Shown here piece after piece: positions 49,467-57,307 of a stretch of DNA of 64,000 nt (within the stretch, counting starts at the first letter, position 1; every line of letters starts with the position of its first letter). The notes beneath the pieces are model-generated. The model worked only from the letters and a program-made list of their open reading frames with translations. It was not told the origin of the DNA and made no database searches. Source of the DNA: Spelaeicoccus albus. Lineage in GTDB: Bacteria > Actinomycetota > Actinomycetes > Actinomycetales > Brevibacteriaceae. The position numbers were made by a program, and so were the translations under genes. Location of the stretch: NCBI RefSeq assembly GCF_013409065.1, contig NZ_JACBZP010000001.1:3730518-3794517 (forward strand), written 5' to 3'.

Positions 49467-51028
49467 GGCTCGATTCCGTTCGTCGTGCCGGCGACCGCCT
49501 CGCCCGAGGCGGCCATGACTTGTTCTTTGGTTGCCGTCGCGGCGTCGAATTCGGCGGAGATCCTGCCCCGCCGCATCACTATCACCCGGTGCGCAATACT
49601 CAATGCTTCTCCGACTTCCGAGGTGGAGTACAAAACGGCAAGGCCCTTACCGGCCAATTCGGCAAGCAGGCCGAAGACTTCGGCTTTCGCGCCGACGTCG
49701 ATTCCGCGGCTCGGTTCGTCGAGCAGGAATACTTTCGGGTCGGTGACAAGCACCTTGCCGATCACGACCTTTTGCTGGTTTCCGCCGCTCAACGCGCCGA
49801 TCGCGGCCCCTTCGCCGGACGTCTTGACGCCGACGCTTGAGATACCGCGGCTGACCAGCCGATGTTCGGCCGACTTCGACAACAGCGAATTCTTCACCAG
49901 CGCGCCCAGGCTCGCCAGCGAGAGGTTTCGCCCGACCGACATGGTCTGTACCAGGCCGTCGCGCTGGCGATCTTCGGGCACGAGGCCCAGACCGAGCCGG
50001 ATACGTTCGGCGATGGACCGCCCGGCCAAGGACTTGCCTTCGAGAAAAACGTCACCGCCGACTAGCGGCGAGCGGCCCGCGAGCGCTTCGAGCATCTCGG
50101 TGCGTCCTGCGCCCATCAGCCCGTAAATGCAGACGATCTCGCCGCCGTGCACGTCGATCGACACGCCGTCCACCGCCAGCCGCTCCGGATTCGTCGGATC
50201 GGCGACCTGCACGTCGGCGATCCGCAAGGCCACCCGGTCGGACTCGACGGCGTCGGGCGGCGACCCGAGGTCGAAATTCCGCCCGACCATGCGCGTGACT
50301 ATCCAATCGAGATCGACGTTGGACACGTCGTCCTGCGCCACTATCGCGCCGTCGCGCAGGACGACCGCCACGTCGGTCACCTGCAGAGCCTCTTCGAGAT
50401 GGTGCGAGATGTACACGATCGAGACGCCGGACTCCGTGAGGTCGTGGATCACCTTGAACAGCACCTCGACCTCGGCAGCGCTGAGGGCGGACGTCGGCTC
50501 GTCCATGATCAAAATGCGTGCGTTGACGGACAGCGCCCGCGCGATCTCGACGATCTGCTGCTGGCCGAGCCGTAAATCGGCGACCGGGGTGAGCGGATCG
50601 ATGTCCTCGCCCAGACGGTCGAGGAGCTCGCGCGACTGGCGATGTTCGGCTTTGAAGTCGACGGCGCCGGAGCGCGTTCGGATTTCGCGTCCCATGAAGA
50701 TGTTGTCGCGCACGTTCATGTTGGGCGCCAGGCTCAGCTCTTGGTGGATGATCGACACGCCGTGATCCCGGGCGGCGACGGTGGACGCGAACTCGACGAT
50801 CTCGCCGTCGAGTTCAAGCGATCCGGACGTCGGCTGTTCCACTCCGGAAAGGATCTTCATCAACGTCGACTTGCCGGCCCCGTTCTCGCCGAACAACGTG
50901 GTGACCTCGCCCTGGGAAATCTCGAAGGTGACGCCTTTGAGCGCATGCACGCCGCCGTAGCGCTTCTCGACGTCGATGGCCCGGAACAGCGTAGTCCGCT
51001 CGGCGGGGGCAGCCGGCTCGGCGCTCAT
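49463..51028 (-). CDS. Sugar ABC transporter ATP-binding protein, double domain (RbsA/MglA type)
   Basis: Two ATPase domains are present. The first has Walker A GENGAGKSTLMK, signature LRLGQQQIVEIARAL and Walker B ILIMDEPTSAL. The second has a degenerate Walker A (GLMGAGRTEML), signature LSGGNQQKVVIGKVL and VFLLDEPSRGID. One consensus and one degenerate site is normal for this family. The length of 521 is typical. It overlaps the DUF2291 gene upstream and the permease gene downstream by 4 bases each. Confidence 0.96.
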   Translation of the reverse strand: MSAEPAAPAERTTLFRAIDVEKRYGGVHALKGVTFEISQGEVTTLFGENGAGKSTLMKILSGVEQPTSGSLELDGEIVEFASTVAARDHGVSIIHQELSLAPNMNVRDNIFMGREIRTRSGAVDFKAEHRQSRELLDRLGEDIDPLTPVADLRLGQQQIVEIARALSVNARILIMDEPTSALSAAEVEVLFKVIHDLTESGVSIVYISHHLEEALQVTDVAVVLRDGAIVAQDDVSNVDLDWIVTRMVGRNFDLGSPPDAVESDRVALRIADVQVADPTNPERLAVDGVSIDVHGGEIVCIYGLMGAGRTEMLEALAGRSPLVGGDVFLEGKSLAGRSIAERIRLGLGLVPEDRQRDGLVQTMSVGRNLSLASLGALVKNSLLSKSAEHRLVSRGISSVGVKTSGEGAAIGALSGGNQQKVVIGKVLVTDPKVFLLDEPSRGIDVGAKAEVFGLLAELAGKGLAVLYSTSEVGEALSIAHRVIVMRRGRISAEFDAATATKEQVMAASGEAVAGTTNGIEP

Positions 51029-51669
51029 TTGCCGACCTTGATCTTGACCGGCACGATCATGAATGCGGCAGGATTCACGAACTGGAATGCGCCGGTCACC
51101 GTGACCGTCTTACCGGCCAGTTTTTTGGCGTCGACCTTGGCCAGCACCTTCTTCTTGACCTGGTTGTTCAGCTGTGCACCCACGTTTTGATACGCGATCT
51201 GATTCTTGAACTGCGGAAAATGCACGGTGCCGGACGCATCACGGATCGCCGTGCCGTTGAGGGCCGGGCCCATTTGCACGTACGCGGTGGCGCCCTTGGC
51301 CAGTCCCGCGACGGTGACCTTCATCCGGCCGGTGCCGTCGACCTTGCCGGCCTTGCCCGTGAGAGTCACGGAGTACACCGGAGCGGAGGTGCCCTCGATG
51401 ACGCCGTATTTCTTGGCTGCCGCCTTTTGATCCTTGGCAATGGCCTTGGACACCTTCGGCAGCGGCACTGCCCGCTTTTCAATTGCCGGCACGATGTCGG
51501 CCGAGTAGTGCTTCTTGGCGAAATTCGCCGGGGTTGCCGCATGTTGTTTGGCCTTGTTCGCTTCGGCGGTCGTTTGAACCTTCGTGCCGAAGCCCATGGC
51601 CACGAGAAGGACGATCACGGCACCACTGATGATCAGTGTCCGCATCCGCCGGGACGCCGCGTGTGACAA
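51025..51669 (-). CDS. DUF2291 family protein linked to sugar ABC transporter
   Basis: The 214-residue protein has one N-terminal membrane anchor (TLIISGAVIVLLVAMGFGTKV) and an extracytoplasmic domain with the DUF2291 pattern (VYSVTLTGKAGKVDGTGRMKVTV, GPALNGTAIRDASGTVHFPQFKNQIAYQNVG). Genes of this family are found beside ribose-type ABC transporters, and a role as accessory binding or assembly factor is suggested but not proven. It is first in the operon, divergent from the SorC regulator. Confidence 0.9.
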   Translation of the reverse strand: MSHAASRRMRTLIISGAVIVLLVAMGFGTKVQTTAEANKAKQHAATPANFAKKHYSADIVPAIEKRAVPLPKVSKAIAKDQKAAAKKYGVIEGTSAPVYSVTLTGKAGKVDGTGRMKVTVAGLAKGATAYVQMGPALNGTAIRDASGTVHFPQFKNQIAYQNVGAQLNNQVKKKVLAKVDAKKLAGKTVTVTGAFQFVNPAAFMIVPVKIKVGK

Positions 51670-51754
51670 GAGAGCTCCTTAATCGCCATCATTCCGCCGT
51701 TGGACGTGATTGCTCTCACTATAGAAGTGATCTGCACGCATGTACAGTATTTTT

Positions 51755-51790
51755 GTTCACGAATTTGATGCCCAGAACAACAGTTCATGA
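51755..51790. promoter_or_regulatory. Repeated GTTCAyGA elements in the divergent promoter region
   Basis: GTTCACGA (51755-51762) and GTTCATGA (51783-51790) are near-identical direct repeats with starts 28 bases apart, in the 145-base gap between the DUF2291 and SorC genes. SorC-type regulators bind repeated sites in such intervals, so these are candidate operator halves. Confidence 0.4.
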
Positions 51791-51814
51791 GAAACTAAGG
51801 GGGTGCACGACTCC

Positions 51815-52777
51815 ATGGAGACCGCAAACGGCGGCGGACAAGCGGGACGCTATTCTTCGGCGGCCCTCTATACCGCGGCCATGATGTACTACCGCGAAGG
51901 CGCAAACCAGGCCGAAATCGCCGACCGACTGAAAATCTCCCGGGCCAGCGTGAGCCGGCTCCTGACCGAGGCCCGGCGATCGGGGATCGTGCAAATCGAA
52001 GTCCACGAGCCCCGCGACACCGACCGTGCGGAACTGGAACAGCGGTTGGCCGATTTCCTGAAGATCGACAAGGCGTACTTGTCGGCGCCGCTGAACGGCA
52101 ATGAGCACCAATCCGTCATCGGCGTGACCTTGGCCCCCGCCGCGTCACGGGCCTTGCGCGAGGTCGGCCTGTTGGCCGGCGACGTCCTGCTGGTCTCGTC
52201 CGGGCGCACCGTCTACGAGATCGCGCAACAAAATCTCCCGCAGTTTCCCGGCGTGGTGGTGGCGCCAACCGTCGGCGGACAAGAATCGCCGGATCCGTGG
52301 TTCCAAACGAACGAGACCACGCGGGCGCTTGCCGCGAAGATCGGCGGCCATCCGCGGTTCCTCTACGCGCCCGCTCTCCCGGGCCCGGATCTGGAGCGTA
52401 TGCTCCGCGCCGAACCGGTGATCCGGCGAGTGCTGGCCCTGTGGGAAAAGGCCGAATGCGCACTTGTCGGCGTCGGCGCGCCACCGTTGAAACGCGAATC
52501 GGTCCCGGAGTTCGTGCCCATGGACGCCGCTTCGCTCAAGGACGCCGTCGGCGACATGTGCACGCGGTTCTTCGACAGGAGCGGTTCCCCGGTCGACTAC
52601 CCCGGCAGCGATCGGCTGATCGCACTCGGCCTGGAGGCACTGGCCCGGGTTCCGGTCACCATTGCGGCAGCCGTCGGCCGGGACAAGTCCGAGGGAATTA
52701 CTGCGGCGGCGCGCGCCGGATACTTCAACCGGCTGGTGACGGACCAGCACACTGCCGAATCGATCTTGGCCGACTAA
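51815..52777 (+). CDS. SorC/DeoR-type sugar-binding transcriptional regulator
   Basis: The helix-turn-helix (YYREGANQAEIADRLKISRASVSRLLTEARRSGIVQIEV) is followed by the SorC sugar-binding domain (GDVLLVSSGRTVYEIAQQNL, VVVAPTVGGQESPDPWFQTNE, ALVGVGAPPL, RVPVTIAAAVGRDKSEGITAAARAGYFNRLVTDQHTA). These respond to phosphorylated sugars. The ATG at 51815 has AAGGGGG about 9 bases upstream; a GTG at 51803 is an alternative. It is divergent from the ABC transporter operon and is its likely regulator. Confidence 0.93.
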   Translation: METANGGGQAGRYSSAALYTAAMMYYREGANQAEIADRLKISRASVSRLLTEARRSGIVQIEVHEPRDTDRAELEQRLADFLKIDKAYLSAPLNGNEHQSVIGVTLAPAASRALREVGLLAGDVLLVSSGRTVYEIAQQNLPQFPGVVVAPTVGGQESPDPWFQTNETTRALAAKIGGHPRFLYAPALPGPDLERMLRAEPVIRRVLALWEKAECALVGVGAPPLKRESVPEFVPMDAASLKDAVGDMCTRFFDRSGSPVDYPGSDRLIALGLEALARVPVTIAAAVGRDKSEGITAAARAGYFNRLVTDQHTAESILAD

Positions 52778-52809
52778 GTGCCGATTCGAGGCGCCGCGGG
52801 CTATGCGGG

Positions 52810-54324
52810 TTACGCCTCGACGAAGCGGCCGACCGTCGTCTGCGCGTTCACGCCCGGCAGCGATTCGGTGAACAGGCGATAGTAGGCGAGTTCTTCGCGG
52901 GTGCGGATCGGCGGTTCGAGCTCGCGCGCGTCCCGGGCGAGCTCGTCGTCGCTCACGGTGGCGCCGAAATGCCGTCGCAGCACGTCGTTCATGCCGGTGC
53001 CCTGCCCGAACTGTTCCTTCGGACGCCACAGCACTTCGCCGGGGACCCAGCCGTCGAACGCACGCCGCAACAGCCATTTCGCCTCGCGCTCCGGCGTGGT
53101 GAGCTTCCAACCGGGCGGAAGTGCCAGTGCCAACTCCACGACGTCCAGATCCAAGAACGGCAATCGGGTTTCCATGCCGTTGGCCGCAGCGACGCGGTCG
53201 ACGCGCTGCAGCCCGCCGATATGCATGCCGGCGATGGTGGCCAGGAGCTCCTCGTGCAGGGCGACCCCGGATTCGTACCGGCCGTAATGACTGTAGCCCG
53301 CGAACAGCTCGTCCGCGCCCTCGCCGACCAGCACGATCGAAACGTGGCGGGATGCCAGTTGCGAGACGAGATGGTTCGGCACGGCGCTGTGCACGAGCGT
53401 CGGGTCAAAGGATTCCAGGCTGGCGATGACGTCGGGGACCAGTGCAATGGCGTCGTCGGCCGTATAGATCTCCTCGTAGTGGTCGGTGCCGGCGAACTCC
53501 GACATGGCGCGAGCCGCCGCGAGATCGGCGCTTCCCTCCATACCGACCGCGAATGTTTTCAACCGGGTACCGTTCTCGCGTGCCCGCCGGGCGGCGATCG
53601 CCGTCACTATCGACGAATCCACGCCACCGGAGAGCAGGACGCCGACCTCGGGCTCGGCGTCCAGACGCCGTTCGACCGCGCGGACCAGCGTCTCGCGGAC
53701 GGCGTCGAACACCCAGGCCGGCGGTTCCTCTTCGGGGGCGCGGCTTTGCAGCAGCACCGGAACCTCGGCCGGCTCGGCGCCCGAATCGACAAGGCCGTCG
53801 TCCGGCGTCCAGACGTGCCCGGGCGGGAACGGCGCAACCAGCGGTCGCCAATCGGCGTCGAACGCCTTCATCTCGGAAGCAAAGAGTGTCGTGTCGCCGC
53901 GACGCGCCCAATAGAGCGGCGCAATGCCGAGCACGTCGCGTCCGACCGCGAACCGGCCGTCATCTGCGGCCATGACGAGCGCGTACGTCCCCCACAACTG
54001 GTCGAACGCGGCCGGGCCGATCGCGTCGAAGAGCGCCAAGGCGGCCTCGAAGTCGGAATCGGAGTCGTAGTGCACGTCGGCCAGGCGGGCGCGGATGCGA
54101 TTGTGATTGTAGATCTCGCCGTCGCCGACCATGTGGGCGGAGCCGCTGGCGATCGGTTGGCCGCCGTGCCGCGGATCGGTGATCGAAAGGTACCGGCTTC
54201 CCAACCACGCGTCGCCGACCTGGGTCGAGCCCACGCCGTGCGGACCGCGGTGAGCCAGCCGACTGAGCATCCGGTCACCGAGAGCCGGATCGAAGGGGCC
54301 GTGGGCTGCGACTATGCCTGACAT
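52810..54324 (-). CDS. asnB: Asparagine synthetase-like protein with Ser in place of the glutaminase Cys
   Basis: The C-terminal ATP-pyrophosphatase domain is complete (VGVLLSGGVDSSIVTAIAARRA with the PP-loop, LVGEGADELFAGYSHY, METRLPFLDLDVVELALALP), so aspartate adenylation should work. The N-terminal glutaminase domain starts MSGIVAAHGP, where active enzymes read MCGIVA. The residue equivalent to the conserved Arg before LSI is Tyr45, and VGDGEIYNH has Asp where NGEIYN is usual. Glutamine hydrolysis is therefore probably lost, leaving use of free ammonia. AAAGG precedes two tandem ATGs (54327, 54324), the second giving the standard N-terminus. The protein is 504 residues. Confidence 0.88.
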   Translation of the reverse strand: MSGIVAAHGPFDPALGDRMLSRLAHRGPHGVGSTQVGDAWLGSRYLSITDPRHGGQPIASGSAHMVGDGEIYNHNRIRARLADVHYDSDSDFEAALALFDAIGPAAFDQLWGTYALVMAADDGRFAVGRDVLGIAPLYWARRGDTTLFASEMKAFDADWRPLVAPFPPGHVWTPDDGLVDSGAEPAEVPVLLQSRAPEEEPPAWVFDAVRETLVRAVERRLDAEPEVGVLLSGGVDSSIVTAIAARRARENGTRLKTFAVGMEGSADLAAARAMSEFAGTDHYEEIYTADDAIALVPDVIASLESFDPTLVHSAVPNHLVSQLASRHVSIVLVGEGADELFAGYSHYGRYESGVALHEELLATIAGMHIGGLQRVDRVAAANGMETRLPFLDLDVVELALALPPGWKLTTPEREAKWLLRRAFDGWVPGEVLWRPKEQFGQGTGMNDVLRRHFGATVSDDELARDARELEPPIRTREELAYYRLFTESLPGVNAQTTVGRFVEA

Positions 54325-54394
54325 CATTTCCTTTGTCTGCCGGTAATGCTTTCGTAGTTCCGACATTACGCGCCCGGCCGACCCCTCCTCCATC

Positions 54395-54413
54395 GAGTGG
54401 CGGCGAATGGCTG
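54395..54413 (+). repeat. Partial REP-like unit
   Basis: GAGTGGCGGCGAATGGCTG is one arm of the palindrome that follows at 54458, without its partner. The same arrangement of a single arm followed by a full hairpin occurs at 63618-63704. Confidence 0.6.
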
Positions 54414-54457
54414 CCTCCCTCCGCCACGTTCCACCCAGCCGCGCGTTGCTCCGCGCC

Positions 54458-54512
54458 GAGTGGTGGCGAATGGCTGCGAAATCGGCGATTTCGCAGCCAT
54501 TCGCCACCACTC
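54458..54512. repeat. REP-like palindrome, copy 1
   Basis: Perfect 27-base arms (54458-54484 and 54486-54512) flank a single G. The outer 19 bases GAGTGGTGGCGAATGGCTG match the palindrome at 63649-63704 except one base; the inner parts differ. Equal 27-base arms at both sites show a defined family rather than chance. It borders the left side of the IS110 element. Confidence 0.85.
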
Positions 54513-54785
54513 CTTTACTGGTGTGTGGCTGGCCTGGTTGTTAGCTGGCAGGCTGGTAACTGGTCTCTTGTGGCGTGTCTCTCCACCACTCGGCCCCTCT
54601 GTTGAGGTGTCTTTGCGTCGACTTGACCACGATAAGAGGCCGGTGCCGGCCTGACCGTGTCGAAGGCTTGATAGAAGTATGCCCACCCCGTATGTGGGGG
54701 TGTGGCCCTTAAAGGAGATGCCTCCACACACTATTTCCAGACCGGCACCGTGACAGTCACGAACCGTGAAGGAGACGTAACCATC
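54513..54785 (+). ncRNA. IS110 left-end noncoding region, candidate bridge RNA
   Basis: The 273 bases before the transposase contain several hairpins: AGGCCGGTGCCGGCCT (54637-54652), CACCCC/GGGGTG (54684-54702) and a GTGTGG/CCACAC pair around 54700-54730. IS110 elements are known to encode a structured bridge RNA in a noncoding end that guides target and donor DNA. The position and hairpins fit, but I cannot assign the two internal loops or the RNA ends. Confidence 0.35.
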
Positions 54786-55829
54786 ATGACTATCGTCGCA
54801 GACACCTACGATCATGTCATCGGCGTGGACACCCACGCCCGCACGCACACCTATGCCCTCGTCAACGCCCGCACCGGCGGCATTGAGAAAACGAAAACGT
54901 TCCCGACCCACCCGGCCGGACTAGCCCGAGCCCTGACCTGGATCAGCCAAGTCACCGGCACCGTGTTGATCGCCTGCGAGGGAACCGGCTCCTACGGGCG
55001 CCAACTGGCCCTCCTGCTGGCCGACGCCGGCCTGCAAGTGACCGAAGTGCGCCCACCAGCCAAAACCAGCCGAGTCGGTACCGGTAAGACCGACAACATC
55101 GACGCCCGCACCGCTGCCCGCGGGATTCTGGGCACCGACACCGACCAGCTCATCACACCCCGCGCGCCAGGCGCCCGCCACGCCCTGGCAGTGCTCCTCG
55201 CCGCCCGCCTACGCCTCGACGCCCACCGCACCCGGCTGAAAAACTCACTCACCGCGCTATGCCGCGACACCAACCTCGGCATCGACGCCCGCACCGGCAT
55301 CACCAACGCTCAAATCACCACCATCGCCGCCTGGCGAACCCGAACCACCGACGACCTCGACACCACCACCTGCCGCGACGAAGCCCGCCGCATAGCCAAA
55401 GAAATCCACCACCTCACCGCCGAACTCGCCGCCAACCGAGAACGCCTGGCCACCATCATCACCGACACCACGCCAGCCCTCCTCGACATCAACGGCGTCG
55501 GCCCCATCAACGGCGCGAAAATCCTCAACGCCTACTCCCACCACGGCCGCATCCGCACCGAAGCCGCATTCGCCAAACTCGCCGGCACCGCCCCATTACC
55601 AGCATCCTCCGGCAACACCACCCGACACCGGCTATCACGCTACGGCGACCGGCAACTCAACTCAGCACTCCACCGCATCGCCATGACCCGACTCGCCCAC
55701 GACCCCGCCACCCAGGCATACCGCGACAAACGCACCACCCACGACGCCAGCAACCGCGACATCCACCGAAGCCTCAAACGCTACATAGCCCGAGAAATCT
55801 ACCGAAACCTCGAACACATCACCGCTTGA
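54786..55829 (+). CDS. IS110-family transposase (DEDD, Transposase_20)
   Basis: The 347-residue protein has the RuvC-like DEDD residues D15 (IGVDTH), E65 (ACEGTGSYG), D103 and D106 (KTDNIDAR), and a C-terminal Transposase_20 domain with ALLDINGVGPINGAKILNAY, FAKLAGTAPLPASSGNTT and RHRLSRYGDRQLNSAL, containing the catalytic Ser (274 or 275). No stop or frameshift interrupts it, so it looks intact. The ATG at 54786 has GGAGA about 10 bases upstream. Codon use is strongly C-ended, unlike the AT-richer flank. Confidence 0.94.
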   Translation: MTIVADTYDHVIGVDTHARTHTYALVNARTGGIEKTKTFPTHPAGLARALTWISQVTGTVLIACEGTGSYGRQLALLLADAGLQVTEVRPPAKTSRVGTGKTDNIDARTAARGILGTDTDQLITPRAPGARHALAVLLAARLRLDAHRTRLKNSLTALCRDTNLGIDARTGITNAQITTIAAWRTRTTDDLDTTTCRDEARRIAKEIHHLTAELAANRERLATIITDTTPALLDINGVGPINGAKILNAYSHHGRIRTEAAFAKLAGTAPLPASSGNTTRHRLSRYGDRQLNSALHRIAMTRLAHDPATQAYRDKRTTHDASNRDIHRSLKRYIAREIYRNLEHITA

Positions 55830-55975
55830 CACAACCATAGAAGTGTCGGCGCGCAGGTGGGCACCGTGGACGAGGACGAATTACGCAATCGCCATTGCGA
55901 CGGTGTCATTTGCCCACCCGGTGGTATGTTCGCGGCTAAAGTTATCCCAACAATTAGATAAACAAGGATGATGGC

Positions 55976-57205
55976 ATGAGGCGCGGATCGAATCTGGGGC
56001 AGCTCGGCGGCTTCAATCAGGCGGTGATTCTCGACAGCATCCGCCGCGCCGCGGACGGCGTGAGCCGCACGGAGCTCGCACAATCGACCGGATTGACGAC
56101 TCAGACCGTGTCAAACATCGCGCGGCGACTGCTCGACCAGCGGCTGATTCGCGAGGACCGGACGACCTCGAGCGGACCCGGAAAACCCCGGATCGTGCTC
56201 GAACTGGAAGGCGGCACGCTCTACGCGGCCGGCATCCACATCGACCCGGCGGTGATCACGTTCGTCTTGCTGGACCTGCGCGGAACCGTGGTGGCCCGCG
56301 CCCGCCGCAATATGCCGGCCTCGCCCGCGCCGAACAAGATCGTGCGTCTGATGGCGAGGGCCATCGACAAGATGATCGCCGACGCCGGCATCGCCCGATC
56401 GAAACTCCTGGGTATCGGCATCGCCTCACCGGGCCCGATCGACGAAGAACACGGGATCGTCGTGGGCCCTCCTCTGCTGCAGGGTTGGACTACCGTGCCG
56501 CTGCGATCGGCCCTGTACGAAGCAACGCATTTGCCGATCCTCCTCAACAAGGACTCCACCGCCGCGGCCGTTGCCGAGTTGTGGTTCGGCGGCTCGCGCG
56601 ACCCGGGCAGTTTTGCGTTCATCTACCTCGGCACGGGCATCGGCGCCGGGCTGGTGCTCGACAATGCCGTCGTCCAAGGCTCACACAACAATCTCGGCGA
56701 GATCGGCCATCTCTGCTCCGGCGAGGACGGCCCCCTCTGCGACTGCGGCCGGGCGGACTGCGTCGGCGCTGCCACGAGCCCTCGCTATCTTGTCGGACAA
56801 GCCGTCGACGCGGGGCTGATCGACGCACGACCGGAAACCGCACACCCGCGCGAGATCAACGTCGCCTACCGAAAGCTTTGCAAGCTCGCGGACGCGGACG
56901 ACCCGCACGCACGACGCATCGTCGACGATGCCGCGCGAAAACTCGGCAGAGCAGTCGAAGACATCGCCAATATGCTCGATCTCGACAAGGTCATTTTCGG
57001 GGGCCCGATGTGGTCGCCGATAGCCGATCACGTCCTGCGCCGATTGGGCCCCGTGCTGAAGCGCCGCTTTGTGGCAACCGCGATCCACGAGGTCGAATTG
57101 TCCGGATCGCGTCTTGGCGACAACGTCGGCGCGATCGGCGCCGCCTCATTGGTCCTCGACCACAAGCTGTCGCCGGACCCGGCCGGGCTGATATTGAATT
57201 CGTAG
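55976..57205 (+). CDS. ROK-family transcriptional regulator
   Basis: The N-terminal MarR-like helix-turn-helix (GVSRTELAQSTGLTTQTVSNIARRLLDQRLI) precedes a ROK sugar-kinase-like domain (LLGIGIASPGPID, LLNKDSTAAAVAELWFGG, FIYLGTGIGAGLVLDN, the Cys-rich zinc site CSGEDGPLCDCGRADCVG). Repressors of this class sense sugars through the kinase-like fold. It precedes the binding protein, permease and mannosidase genes in the same direction and probably controls them. The ATG at 55976 is preceded by AAGGA. Confidence 0.94.
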   Translation: MRRGSNLGQLGGFNQAVILDSIRRAADGVSRTELAQSTGLTTQTVSNIARRLLDQRLIREDRTTSSGPGKPRIVLELEGGTLYAAGIHIDPAVITFVLLDLRGTVVARARRNMPASPAPNKIVRLMARAIDKMIADAGIARSKLLGIGIASPGPIDEEHGIVVGPPLLQGWTTVPLRSALYEATHLPILLNKDSTAAAVAELWFGGSRDPGSFAFIYLGTGIGAGLVLDNAVVQGSHNNLGEIGHLCSGEDGPLCDCGRADCVGAATSPRYLVGQAVDAGLIDARPETAHPREINVAYRKLCKLADADDPHARRIVDDAARKLGRAVEDIANMLDLDKVIFGGPMWSPIADHVLRRLGPVLKRRFVATAIHEVELSGSRLGDNVGAIGAASLVLDHKLSPDPAGLILNS

Positions 57206-57260
57206 CCTCCTCCCCCTTGCGATGTATGTCACATTCGGCTAGCGTGCATCAGGATTAGTA

Positions 57261-57273
57261 AATCAACTTGATT
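57261..57273. promoter_or_regulatory. Candidate ROK operator before the solute-binding gene
   Basis: AATCAA-C-TTGATT (57261-57273) is a perfect 6-bp inverted repeat with one central base, inside a locally AT-rich stretch 35 bases before the start at 57308. AT-rich palindromes of this kind are typical ROK repressor sites. Confidence 0.5.
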
Positions 57274-57307
57274 GCTATATCCATTCGTTCGGATGCACGG
57301 AGGCATC

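Larger units (their letters stand above)
54513..55845 (+). mobile_element. IS110-family insertion sequence (ends not resolved)
   Basis: A complete DEDD transposase gene with a structured 5' noncoding region and a very short 3' flank gives about 1.3 kb, the usual size. IS110 elements lack ordinary terminal inverted repeats, so ends cannot be read directly. The left limit is placed at the edge of the REP-like palindrome as the outermost plausible point. An 8-base repeat ATAGAAGT at 54671 and 55837 is an alternative pair of ends but would leave only 107 bases before the gene. Confidence 0.6.
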
